Part shown: positions 24,476 through 32,428 of the stretch, piece after piece | Layout: every line of letters starts with the position of its first letter | How positions within the stretch are numbered: position 1 is the stretch's first letter | Origin: CAYXDR01 sp046498185 | Lineage (GTDB): Bacteria > Desulfobacterota > DSM-4660 > Desulfatiglandales > Desulfatiglandaceae | NCBI GenBank assembly: GCA_046498185.1 | Contig: JAWOBE010000178.1 | Span: 1-33,882 of the forward strand | Direction of reading: 5' to 3' | Length of the DNA stretch: 33,882 bases | Translations under genes and position numbers: made by a program | Notes under the pieces: generated by a model | Told to the model about the DNA's origin: nothing | What the model saw: only the letters and a program-made list of their open reading frames with translations | Database searches by the model: none

Positions 24476-25654
24476 ATGGCGATATCCCAACGGATCGCGA
24501 CGAACATTTCCCGCTCGTCCTGGATCAGGAAAATGTTCGAAGAAGGTGCCAGAAGAAAGGCTCTGTACGGGGCGGACAAGGTTTTCGACTTCAGCCTTGG
24601 GAATCCCAACCTGGAACCCCCTGCGCAGTTTCATGAGGAAATACGGAGGTTGATGGATGACCCTGCACCTGGACGCCATGGATATATGCCGAACGCCGGT
24701 TACCCCGAAACCAGGCAGGCTGTAGCAGAGCATGTCAACTCGTATACGAAAGCCCAGCTCAAGGGCGATGACATTATAATGACCGTGGGTGCCGGGGGCG
24801 GGCTGAACGTTCTTTTGAAAACCCTGCTCGACCCGGGCGACGAAGTGATCATTCCGAAGCCCTATTTTGTCGAGTATGACTTCTACATCGATAACCACCA
24901 AGGCAAGCCGGTTCAGGTGGCCGTAGGAGAGGATTTTTCACTCGATCTTGATGCTATATCGGCCGCGGTCAGTAAACGGACAAAGGCTGTATTGATAAAT
25001 TATCCGAACAATCCAACCGGTAGGGTCTGCAGCCGGGGGGAACTGGACGGACTTGCCGGATTGCTCTCAGATCATGGCTCACGGTTTGGGCGGTCGATAT
25101 ATCTTATTTCCGACGAACCGTACCGGAAAATCGTTTTTGACGGTATAGAGGTGCCGAGCGTGCTGGACTTCTACCGGGACAGCTTCGTCGTCACTTCTTT
25201 TTCGAAAGACCTCTCTCTTCCGGGTGAAAGAATAGGGTACATAGCGGTCAACCCCGGCATCACGGACAAGGAATTGATATCCGCCGGGCTGGTACTTTCT
25301 AATCGCATCCTCGGCTTCGTCAACGCACCCGCGCTGATGCAGCGGGCGATCCCCAATTTACTCAATTACACCGTTGATGTCGACGCCTATCGAAGAAAGC
25401 GAGATATGCTGTGTGATGGCCTTTCGGCATGCGGCTACCGTTTTGTCGTTCCGAAAGGAACTTTTTATCTGTTTCCACGTACCCCCATCGACGATGATGT
25501 CGCTTTTGTACAGGCGCTTCAGGAAGAAAACATCCTGGTGGTCCCTGGCAGCGGATTCGGGGGGCCGGGTCACATGCGCATCGCATTCTGCGTGGATGAC
25601 CGGGTGATTGAAAATGCACTTCCCGGTTTCGAGCGTACGATTAGAAAAATTTAA
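24476..25654 (+). CDS. PLP-dependent aminotransferase, class I/II
   Basis: This is a 392-residue fold-type I aminotransferase. Visible residues are the NYPNNPTG motif at 175-182 with Asn179, Asp213 in ISDEPY, the PLP lysine Lys244 in TSFSKDLSLPGERIGY, and Arg252. It transfers amino groups between an amino acid and a 2-oxo acid, with aspartate/aromatic-type specificity likely but not determinable. The ATG at 24476 follows AGGAGG by seven bases; a GTG three bases upstream is also possible. It leads a run of genes (NIL-ferredoxin, mnmA, mtaB) with 42 bases to the next start. Confidence 0.9.
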   Translation: MAISQRIATNISRSSWIRKMFEEGARRKALYGADKVFDFSLGNPNLEPPAQFHEEIRRLMDDPAPGRHGYMPNAGYPETRQAVAEHVNSYTKAQLKGDDIIMTVGAGGGLNVLLKTLLDPGDEVIIPKPYFVEYDFYIDNHQGKPVQVAVGEDFSLDLDAISAAVSKRTKAVLINYPNNPTGRVCSRGELDGLAGLLSDHGSRFGRSIYLISDEPYRKIVFDGIEVPSVLDFYRDSFVVTSFSKDLSLPGERIGYIAVNPGITDKELISAGLVLSNRILGFVNAPALMQRAIPNLLNYTVDVDAYRRKRDMLCDGLSACGYRFVVPKGTFYLFPRTPIDDDVAFVQALQEENILVVPGSGFGGPGHMRIAFCVDDRVIENALPGFERTIRKI

Positions 25655-25696
25655 TCCCGGCCGGGTTATTGATCTATACCAGTGGAGTCCAATGCA

Positions 25697-26122
25697 ATGT
25701 ATTCTAAGACCTTGTCACTGCGTTTCCCCGGGAAAATCGCGGGCCAGCCGGTTGTCGTAAATCTGGTCAGGGATTTCGACCTGACTTTCAATATCCTCAA
25801 GGCCACAATCTATCCGCGTAAAGATGGATTCATGGTCATGGAATTAAGCGGACATCGCAAAAACTTCCAAAAGGGTGTCCGCTACCTGAAAAGCCTCGGC
25901 ATAAAGGTCGAAAACATCGGGCAGGATATCCGGCGGGACGAGGCCAAGTGTTACCACTGCGGCGCCTGCACCGCCGTTTGCCCCACAGGGGCGCTTTACA
26001 TCAAGCGGCCCGAAATGGAAGTCGTTTTCGAGAAGGACAAGTGCAGCGCATGTGAATGGTGTGTGCAGGCATGCCCGGCCAGGGCGATGGTGGTCAGTTT
26101 CAACAAACGTGTACTGCTGTAA
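25697..26122 (+). CDS. NIL-domain protein with 2x[4Fe-4S] ferredoxin domain
   Basis: This 141-residue protein has an N-terminal NIL domain (about 1-75), the ligand-binding fold otherwise found on methionine ABC transporter ATPases. The C-terminal ferredoxin domain has two complete cluster motifs: Cys85, 88, 91, 95 and Cys116, 119, 122, 126. In methanogens a homologous NIL-ferredoxin works with a DUF39 protein in making homocysteine by sulfur insertion; no DUF39 gene is in this window. Its place just before mnmA and mtaB suggests supply of sulfur or electrons to Fe-S or sulfur-insertion chemistry, which is inference. The ATG at 25697 has GGAG nine bases upstream; an in-frame GTG at 25682 is an alternative. 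Confidence 0.85.
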   Translation: MYSKTLSLRFPGKIAGQPVVVNLVRDFDLTFNILKATIYPRKDGFMVMELSGHRKNFQKGVRYLKSLGIKVENIGQDIRRDEAKCYHCGACTAVCPTGALYIKRPEMEVVFEKDKCSACEWCVQACPARAMVVSFNKRVLL

Positions 26123-26198
26123 TGGATAATTGCTTTCCAAAAGATGCAGCCGCCCTCAGCAGACCGGAAGGCCTTTCAGGGTGACAGGCGTCAATCCC

Positions 26199-27251
26199 AT
26201 GACGATCAATCCTTCAACGGTGGTGGTGGCTTTGAGCGGTGGCCTGGACAGCTCTTTCGCGGCTGCAAGACTTCTCGAGAAGGGGTGGCGGGTCCGTGGT
26301 CTCCACCTTGTGCTGCCTGCACCGCCTGATATTCTTGAAGCCAGACGCGAAGCGGTGCTCCGGGCCGCCGGCTTTCTCGACATCGAAGTTGAATTTATGG
26401 ATGTCACCCAGCAATTCTCGGACGGTGTGGTATCCCCCTTCGTGGACCGGTATTTGAAAGGATTAACCCCGAATCCCTGCGTGGTTTGCAATGAACGGAT
26501 CAAGTTCCCTGCCCTTTGCAAATATGCAGACAATCTAAATATCCGTTTCGTCGCGACCGGTCATTATGCCAGGCGCGGGCCTATGGGAGAAACTATAAGG
26601 CTTTTAAGGGGTTCGGATCTTCTAAAGGATCAATCTTATTTCCTGCACCGAGTCGATATCCAGTGTCTTGAACGGAGTATTTTCCCAATCGGCACCCTGA
26701 CGAAGGAGCATTGCAGAAACGAAGCGCGTGCACTAGGCCTAACCTCGGCCGGTTCTACCGAGAGCCAGGAGATCTGCTTTCTGCATGAAGCGGACTACCG
26801 TACGCTTGTTGAGCGTCGTGCCGGTGGAAAAGCGTCGCAAGCCGGTAGATTCGTCACCGAATCCGGAGACGTACTCGGAGATCATCAGGGCATTCACCGC
26901 TTCACGATCGGTCAACGGCACGGAATGGGCATTGCCTCCTCGAAGCCTTATTATGTTAAAGCGTTGAGGCCAGAGCGATCGGAAGTGGTCGTCGGAAGGA
27001 AAGAGGAAATTTTTTCGCGCGATGTTCTTGCCTTGCAGTTCAAATGGCTCCGTGAACCGCAATTCAACGCCAGGCTTTCGGCCCAGATTCGGTACCGACA
27101 CAGAGCAGCCCCTGGCCTCCTCCGGGTGGAGGAGCAGAACAAAGTACGCTTCACCTTCGACGAACCCCAGTGGGCCGTTACTCCCGGACAGGCCCTTGTG
27201 TGCTACGATGGCGACACTGTCGTGGGCGGAGGATGGATTTCTAAACCATGA
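26199..27251 (+). CDS. mnmA: tRNA-specific 2-thiouridylase MnmA
   Basis: MnmA adenylates and thiolates U34 of Lys, Glu and Gln tRNAs (the s2 of mnm5s2U). The product is 350 residues, near the usual length. It shows the PP-loop SGGLDSS at 13-19, FVATGHYAR, DLLKDQSYFL and the catalytic cysteine Cys193 in SQEICFL. The first catalytic region reads NPCVVCN (92-98), giving Cys94 and Cys97, where E. coli has Asp in place of the first Cys; three cysteines are thus available. I chose the ATG at 26199; the frame is open upstream without similarity. It overlaps mtaB by four bases, so the two tRNA-modifying enzymes are translationally coupled. Confidence 0.93.
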   Translation: MTINPSTVVVALSGGLDSSFAAARLLEKGWRVRGLHLVLPAPPDILEARREAVLRAAGFLDIEVEFMDVTQQFSDGVVSPFVDRYLKGLTPNPCVVCNERIKFPALCKYADNLNIRFVATGHYARRGPMGETIRLLRGSDLLKDQSYFLHRVDIQCLERSIFPIGTLTKEHCRNEARALGLTSAGSTESQEICFLHEADYRTLVERRAGGKASQAGRFVTESGDVLGDHQGIHRFTIGQRHGMGIASSKPYYVKALRPERSEVVVGRKEEIFSRDVLALQFKWLREPQFNARLSAQIRYRHRAAPGLLRVEEQNKVRFTFDEPQWAVTPGQALVCYDGDTVVGGGWISKP

Positions 27252-28567
27252 CAAGTTTTCGAATAGTGACCCTGGGATGCAAGGTGAACCAGTACGAGTC
27301 GGCCTGGCTCAGAGAAACGCTCTGTGACGAGGGGTGGAAATGGGCGGGTAAAGGTCACGCGGATATAACGGTCGTAAATACATGCATCGTCACTCAAACC
27401 GCATCCCGGCAGTCCCGGCAGGAGATCCGCAAGGCCATACGCAGGTCTCCAGGAGGGCTGGTTGCCGCTGTCGGATGCTACGCCCAGATGTTTCCGGATG
27501 AACTGTTGGAAATCGAGGGAGTAGGCCTGGTTGTAGGTAACAGTTCAAAAGGGGCTTTGGTCGATCTGCTCAAGGGTGCAATAGATGGAAGGACTCGTGG
27601 GGTCGTATCCGGCGATTTCGAGCCTGCGCCAAGATTCGACCCGATGCCTGTCAGCCGTTTTTCCGGAAGAAGCAGGGCGTTTTTGAAAATACAGGATGGA
27701 TGTGAGTCCTTCTGTACATACTGTATTGTTCCGTTCGCCAGGGGACCCTCCCGCAGCCTGGGCATGGAAAAGGTATTGAAAGGCGTGGAAAGATACTGCA
27801 GGGAAGGGTACAAAGAAATCGTCCTCACGGGCATCCACCTGGGGCTCTACCGGGGTGCAGAGTCCGGTTGCGACCTGTCCGGGCTTCTTAAAAGGATACG
27901 CAGCGAAAAATACCCTGCCCGGATTCGGCTCAGCTCCATGGAACCCAACGAGGTCACAGACGAAATCATAGAGATGGTTGCGGAGGGGGGGTGGATCTGC
28001 CGGCACTTCCACATAGCCCTTCAAAATGGAGACGATTCAATCCTTGCCTCCATGAACCGTCGCTACAAGGCAGACGATTTCGCCTTGCTGGTGAGGAAAA
28101 TCCAGGAAGCATGCCCTCAAACATGTATAGGAGCGGATGTCATGTGCGGTTTTCCGGGAGAAAACAAGCAAACTTTTGAAAACACCCGGAGTCTTCTGGC
28201 CGGTCTTCCGGTATCCTATCTCCATGTTTTTCGGTATTCGCGCCGTCCCGGCACCAGGGCCGCGGAATTTCCCGATCAGGTTCAGCCGGGAGAGGTAAAG
28301 GATATGGCCGAAGTAATGCGGGCTCTCAGCCGCGGGAAACGCTCCGAATTTAATCGTGCATCTCTCGGAAGCATCCTCGAAGTCCTCCGGGAAGGCCGGC
28401 ATTTTTGTGGCGAAAACATGGCCTTCGGCACCAGCGACAACTATGTACCGGTTCTCTTCCGGTTCCCGCCGGAAAATAATCCGGACCCGCTTCTGAAAAT
28501 CCGAGCTGAGCAAGTAAAAGGCGACAGGGTGGAGGGAACCTTAGTCAGCGCCCGTTACCCAGAATAA
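27248..28567 (+). CDS. mtaB: tRNA (t6A37) C2-methylthiotransferase MtaB
   Basis: This radical-SAM methylthiotransferase converts t6A37 to ms2t6A37 in tRNAs reading ANN codons. The 439-residue product has the N-terminal UPF0004 cluster cysteines Cys11 (TLGCKVNQYE), Cys46 (NTCIVT) and Cys77 (AVGCYAQ), and the radical-SAM motif CESFCTYC with Cys152, 156 and 159. The GCKVNQYES start and SRQSRQEIRKAIRRSP fit MtaB rather than MiaB or RimO. A TRAM domain is expected at the C-terminus but is weakly conserved. The start overlaps mnmA (ATGA). The stop lies three bases from the end of the convergent KptA-like gene. Confidence 0.92.
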   Translation: MTSFRIVTLGCKVNQYESAWLRETLCDEGWKWAGKGHADITVVNTCIVTQTASRQSRQEIRKAIRRSPGGLVAAVGCYAQMFPDELLEIEGVGLVVGNSSKGALVDLLKGAIDGRTRGVVSGDFEPAPRFDPMPVSRFSGRSRAFLKIQDGCESFCTYCIVPFARGPSRSLGMEKVLKGVERYCREGYKEIVLTGIHLGLYRGAESGCDLSGLLKRIRSEKYPARIRLSSMEPNEVTDEIIEMVAEGGWICRHFHIALQNGDDSILASMNRRYKADDFALLVRKIQEACPQTCIGADVMCGFPGENKQTFENTRSLLAGLPVSYLHVFRYSRRPGTRAAEFPDQVQPGEVKDMAEVMRALSRGKRSEFNRASLGSILEVLREGRHFCGENMAFGTSDNYVPVLFRFPPENNPDPLLKIRAEQVKGDRVEGTLVSARYPE

Positions 28568-28570
28568 CCC

Positions 28571-29329
28571 TCATCGGCTGTCCCCCTTTCTTCTCTGTGC
28601 CCTGACCTTTTCTTTCCAGCCCTTGGGCTTTCTCCCTTTAGCTGCGCGCCCCCTGTCTGGGTCACGCTCGGGAATGAGAATGAACGAACCCGGAGCGAAA
28701 TAGGCCGTCCGCTTTCTGGGCTTAGCTTTATCTTTTGGGGTTTTTCCGGCCCTGAGATCGTCCTTCTGCCGCACCTGCGGGCCTAGGATGCACTGGGCGG
28801 GAAGCCGCTCAGCGAGATACAAATCGCCGAAAGAGAAAAAAACAACCCCACCGGACCGTGCAGGGGCCGTGCCGATCTCGAGAATAACGGGTTCGGGGTT
28901 TTTCCTCCGTCCGATCCGCTGTGCCATCGCCGTAGACCCGCTCAGTACAATCCATTTCCCTACAGGGGCATTCAGACCTTTTTCGATTACGACCGGATGA
29001 GCGCGGGGCCTTACGGGTGTATAAAGCAGTTTCGGGAGGGAATCGACGGCAGCCTCCTTCGGCCCGTGAAAATGCCTCTCCGATGCCGCGATTGTTCCTT
29101 CGGTAAAATCAAATACGCCCCTGCCGTGTCCCATCAACAATTCGTTGATATGTGCCTGCCGGATATGGCCCCATCCTTCTTCCTCGTGAAGGGCCTGGAG
29201 CAATTCTTTGAGCGGAACCCGGCCCTCAACGGAAGGCACCAAGCCGAACTCGTCCGGCCGTCGACCAAGGACATAAGTCAAAAAGCGACAGAGGCTCTCC
29301 ACATTCATCGAGTTGTCTTTACGCCCCAT
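28571..29329 (-). CDS. KptA/Tpt1-like RNA 2'-phosphotransferase homologue with substituted catalytic residues
   Basis: The 252-residue product follows the KptA/Tpt1 fold from end to end: a winged-helix-like N-terminus FLTYVLGRRPDEFGL (16-30), then LLYTPV (101-106), IVLSGST (127-133), IGRRKNPEPVILEI (139-152) and ERLPAQCILG. True enzymes remove a 2'-phosphate from RNA using NAD+. Here the usual LRH is GRR (22-24), the RxNQGHS loop is AASERHF (81-87), and the YHGT motif is YTPV. Only the Arg of IGRR appears kept. Either it is a divergent ADP-ribosyltransferase-like protein or a pseudoenzyme. The last 50 residues are strongly basic, probably RNA-binding. The ATG at 29329 has GGAGG four bases upstream. 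Confidence 0.8.
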   Translation of the reverse strand: MGRKDNSMNVESLCRFLTYVLGRRPDEFGLVPSVEGRVPLKELLQALHEEEGWGHIRQAHINELLMGHGRGVFDFTEGTIAASERHFHGPKEAAVDSLPKLLYTPVRPRAHPVVIEKGLNAPVGKWIVLSGSTAMAQRIGRRKNPEPVILEIGTAPARSGGVVFFSFGDLYLAERLPAQCILGPQVRQKDDLRAGKTPKDKAKPRKRTAYFAPGSFILIPERDPDRGRAAKGRKPKGWKEKVRAQRRKGDSR

Positions 29330-29408
29330 TTTCCTCCTTCAGCCGATTCGACAAAGATTTTCAGGCTGTAACCCCGATATTCGCAATTCCAGTTTTCAGG
29401 TGCAGAGA

Positions 29409-29438
29409 TTGATTTGGTGATTATAATATCATATTATA
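29409..29438 (+). promoter_or_regulatory. Promoter of the aldo/keto reductase gene, overlapping an AT-only palindrome
   Basis: TTGATT (29409-29414) is followed after 17 bases by TATTAT (29432-29437). The -10 lies in a perfect inverted repeat TATAATAT-C-ATATTATA (29422-29438). The site is in the divergent interval between the KptA-like gene and the reductase, so a repressor bound there could act on one or both. Confidence 0.55.
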
Positions 29439-29497
29439 TGAAATTTCTAATGCAAGAGTAAATGTCGGCGTTTTGCCGGCTTTCGGGGAGAGAAAAA

Positions 29498-30454
29498 ATG
29501 CAATACTGCGAACTGGGAAATTCCGGAATAAAAATTTCAGCTATCACCATGGGAACCTGGCAGGCAGGGAAAAAGATGTGGGTCGGCATCGACGACACCC
29601 AGACAACGGCCGCCATTCGTGCGGCCTTCGACCTGGGGATTACGACCTTCGACACTGCGGAAGAATACGGCCATGGACATTCCGAACGAATCCTCGGAAA
29701 CGCCCTGAAAGATGTCCGGGACAAGGTCGTGATCGCGTCCAAGGTTTTCCCGAACCACCTGGAACCGGCCGCGTTGGTGGAAGCCTGCCACCGTTCGTTG
29801 AAAAATCTTTCCACCGACTACATCGATCTCTACCAGATTCACTGGCCGTCCGGATCGTGGGGAACGAAAATCGTGCCCATGGAAAAAAGCATGGAAGCGT
29901 TGGCGCGTTTAAAGGAACAGGGGAAAATAAGGGCGGTGGGGGTATCCAATTTTTCGGCTGGACAGGTGGAAGATACGCTTGCCTGCGGGCCTGTGGCGAG
30001 CGTTCAGCCTCCTTATTCCCTTTTCTGGAGACAGGCAGAGAAAGAGCTGATTCCCTTTTGCCGGGCCCGGGGCATCACGGTTCTGGCTTATTCCCCCCTG
30101 GCGCAGGGAATCCTGACCGGTAAGTTCGGCCCCGATCATGTGTTCGCAAAGGGAGACCACCGCCGCCGCAACCGTCTTTTCGCGCCTGAAAACAGGGAAA
30201 AAGTCAAACAGGCGCTGAACCTTATGCTTCCGATGGCCGAATCGAAAAACGTGAGCCCGGCCAGGCTGGCGCTTTCCTGGGTTATTCACCAGGATGGAGT
30301 CTGTGCGGTGGCCGGAGCGAGAAACGCCTCGCAGGTGTCCGACAACGCCAAGGCGGCCGACCTTGTGCTCTCGGATCGCGACCTCCAAGACCTCGATCGC
30401 ATATCGGCTATCGTAACCGAAAATCTCGACGACGACCCGGTACAATGGCGCTGA
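29498..30454 (+). CDS. Aldo/keto reductase
   Basis: This is an NADPH-dependent TIM-barrel oxidoreductase of 318 residues. The catalytic tetrad is visible: Asp52 and Tyr57 in FDTAEEYG, Lys82 in VVIASKV and His115 in YQIHWP. The C-terminal GARNASQVSDNAKA segment binds the cofactor phosphate. The subfamily resembles YajO/YhdN-type reductases of small aldehydes; the substrate is unknown. The ATG at 29498 has GGGGAG with a seven-base gap; an in-frame ATG at 29462 adds 12 residues. It lies tail-to-tail with ftsH with only three bases between the stop codons, leaving no room for a separate terminator. Confidence 0.9.
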   Translation: MQYCELGNSGIKISAITMGTWQAGKKMWVGIDDTQTTAAIRAAFDLGITTFDTAEEYGHGHSERILGNALKDVRDKVVIASKVFPNHLEPAALVEACHRSLKNLSTDYIDLYQIHWPSGSWGTKIVPMEKSMEALARLKEQGKIRAVGVSNFSAGQVEDTLACGPVASVQPPYSLFWRQAEKELIPFCRARGITVLAYSPLAQGILTGKFGPDHVFAKGDHRRRNRLFAPENREKVKQALNLMLPMAESKNVSPARLALSWVIHQDGVCAVAGARNASQVSDNAKAADLVLSDRDLQDLDRISAIVTENLDDDPVQWR

Positions 30455-30457
30455 AGG

Positions 30458-32269
30458 CTAGTTTTCGGAAGCCTTCTGCTTCCCGTTATCAAAGCCTAGA
30501 AGTTTCCTCAGCTCGTCGCCGTCTATTTTTTCCTTCTCGAGGAGCACCTGCGAAACAGATCTCAAGGCGTCTTCGTTTTTCCGGATAATCTCGATCGCCC
30601 GCTTATACTGATCGCCTATGATGCTCTTGATTTCCTTGTCTATCAACTCCGCCGTGGACTCGCTGTATTCGACCTTCGACCCTCCGCCCAGCTCCATAAA
30701 TTGCGGCCGCTTTTCCGGCGCCAGATACACCTGCCCCAACTCCTGGCTCATCCCGTATTCGGTGACCATGCTACGCGCGATGTCGGTGGCTTTCGAAAGG
30801 TCGTTGTGCGCCCCGGTGGAGATATCGCCGAAAATCATTTCCTCTGCGGCCCTTCCGCCGAGCAGCGTGCATATCTTGTTCAGAAGCTCGGAGCGGGCCA
30901 TCAAAAAACGATCTTCGGTGGGCACCTGCAGCGTGTAACCAAGTGCGGCGATTCCACGGGGAATGATCGATATTTTCTGCACCGGATCAACCCCTGGCAG
31001 CGAAAGCGCGACGATCGCATGCCCCAGTTCGTGGTAGGCAACCGTTTCGCGTTCTTTTTTGTTGATCAAACGATTTTTCTTCTCGAGCCCGGCCAGAACC
31101 CGTTCCACGGCCTCCTCGAATTCAGACATCCCAACGCTTTTCTTCTTTCTTCGAACGGCAAGCAGCGCCGCCTCGTTGACCAAATTCGCCAGGTCGGCCC
31201 CAACCATGCCCGGTGTCATGCCGGCCAACGCTTCCACGTCCACATCCTTCGCCTTTTTGACCTTCTTGAGGTGCACCTTCAGGATTTCTTCCCGGCCTTT
31301 CTTGTCGGGCCTGTCCACGAGGATGGTTCGATCGAACCGGCCCGGGCGCAGCAAGGCCGGGTCCAGGATCTCGGGCCTGTTGGTCGCGGCCATCAGGATG
31401 ACCCCCACCTTGGGGTCGAAGCCATCCATTTCGACCAGCAACTGGTTCAGTGTCTGCTCCCGTTCGTCATGCCCGCTGACGGCTCCGAAGCCACGCGCTT
31501 TGCCGAGAGCGTCCAACTCGTCGATAAAGATAATGCATGGGGCCTTCTCCTTGGCCTGGACGAAAAGGTCCCTGACCCTGGCGGCGCCGAGCCCGACGAA
31601 CATCTCAACGAATTCCGAGCCGCTAAGGCTGAAAAACGGCACACCGCTTTCCCCTGCCACGGCTTTCGCAAGCAGGGTTTTACCGGTCCCCGGCGGCCCC
31701 ACAAGCAGGACCCCCTTCGGCATCTGTCCCCCAAGCTCGGTGAACCTGTCGGGCTCCTTCAAAAATTCAATGACCTCAACGAGCTCCTGCTTGGCCTCGT
31801 CGACCCCGGCCGCATCCTTGAAGGTAACATCCAGTTCGTTTTCCACGTAGATCTTTGCCTTGTTCTTGCCCAACGTCATAAACCCGGGCTGCTGCCCGGC
31901 CATGCGTTTCATAAGAAAATACCAGATGCCGATGAAAAGAAAGATCGGAAACACCCAGGAAAAAAGATCCCGGAGAAACGTGGATTCTATCTCCCCTTTG
32001 AAGGTGACACTGTATTGTTCCAGCAGCTTGGAAAGCTCCGGATCGACCCGTACGGTCCGGAACATTTCCCCTCCGTTCGTCATCCGGCCCTGGATGCGGT
32101 CCGCCGTTATCGCCAACTCGGCCACTTTCCCTTGTTCAAGGAGACGAAGGAACTCGCTGTATGGAATCGTCTTGATGGCAAAAGCCGTGTGCAGTGTGTT
32201 CTGAAGGATTAAAACGACCCATATCCCCAGAAGAATATACCAGATGGAAAACTTATGTCGCTTTTCCAT
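30458..32269 (-). CDS. ftsH: ATP-dependent zinc metalloprotease FtsH
   Basis: FtsH is a membrane-anchored AAA+ protease that degrades misfolded membrane proteins and regulators. The 603-residue product has a first membrane helix at about 10-28, a periplasmic domain, a second helix at about 104-120, Walker A GPPGTGKT at 191-198, Walker B IIFIDELDA, the second region of homology LLRPGRFDR, and the zinc site HELGH at 413-417 (HEAGH in E. coli). The third ligand region GDISTGAHNDLSKATDIARSMV is present. The length is somewhat short (E. coli 644), lacking much of the C-terminal tail. The start ATG has GGAG eight bases upstream. A candidate promoter lies at 32312-32340. Confidence 0.96.
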   Translation of the reverse strand: MEKRHKFSIWYILLGIWVVLILQNTLHTAFAIKTIPYSEFLRLLEQGKVAELAITADRIQGRMTNGGEMFRTVRVDPELSKLLEQYSVTFKGEIESTFLRDLFSWVFPIFLFIGIWYFLMKRMAGQQPGFMTLGKNKAKIYVENELDVTFKDAAGVDEAKQELVEVIEFLKEPDRFTELGGQMPKGVLLVGPPGTGKTLLAKAVAGESGVPFFSLSGSEFVEMFVGLGAARVRDLFVQAKEKAPCIIFIDELDALGKARGFGAVSGHDEREQTLNQLLVEMDGFDPKVGVILMAATNRPEILDPALLRPGRFDRTILVDRPDKKGREEILKVHLKKVKKAKDVDVEALAGMTPGMVGADLANLVNEAALLAVRRKKKSVGMSEFEEAVERVLAGLEKKNRLINKKERETVAYHELGHAIVALSLPGVDPVQKISIIPRGIAALGYTLQVPTEDRFLMARSELLNKICTLLGGRAAEEMIFGDISTGAHNDLSKATDIARSMVTEYGMSQELGQVYLAPEKRPQFMELGGGSKVEYSESTAELIDKEIKSIIGDQYKRAIEIIRKNEDALRSVSQVLLEKEKIDGDELRKLLGFDNGKQKASEN

Positions 32270-32311
32270 TCTTTTTCTCCATGTATATTGTGAAATGGTG
32301 AAGAGGGTTAA

Positions 32312-32340
32312 ATACTAGGGTGAAGGGCCTATTTGATCAA
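32312..32340 (-). promoter_or_regulatory. Candidate promoter of ftsH
   Basis: On the minus strand TTGATC (32340-32335) is followed after 17 bases by TAGTAT (32317-32312). The predicted start lies about 36 bases before the ATG at 32269. No heat-shock CIRCE-type repeat was seen. Confidence 0.45.
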
Positions 32341-32428
32341 GCAAAAAAACACCGCCTCAGACCTTCGGCATTGTAAAGCCTGCTGTTATGAAGTAATTTA
32401 CCGGAAACGGGATTACAGGAGCACGCGA

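Noticed and set aside
25656..25665. CCCGGCCGGG palindrome just after the aminotransferase stop
   Set aside because: No loop and no T run, so it cannot act as an intrinsic terminator; a ten-base GC palindrome is expected by chance in this composition.
30701..32212. 503-codon frame on the plus strand opposite ftsH
   Set aside because: It lies wholly antisense to a convincing ftsH, has no recognisable domain, and its His/Pro/Gln-rich composition is typical of a shadow frame in GC-rich DNA.
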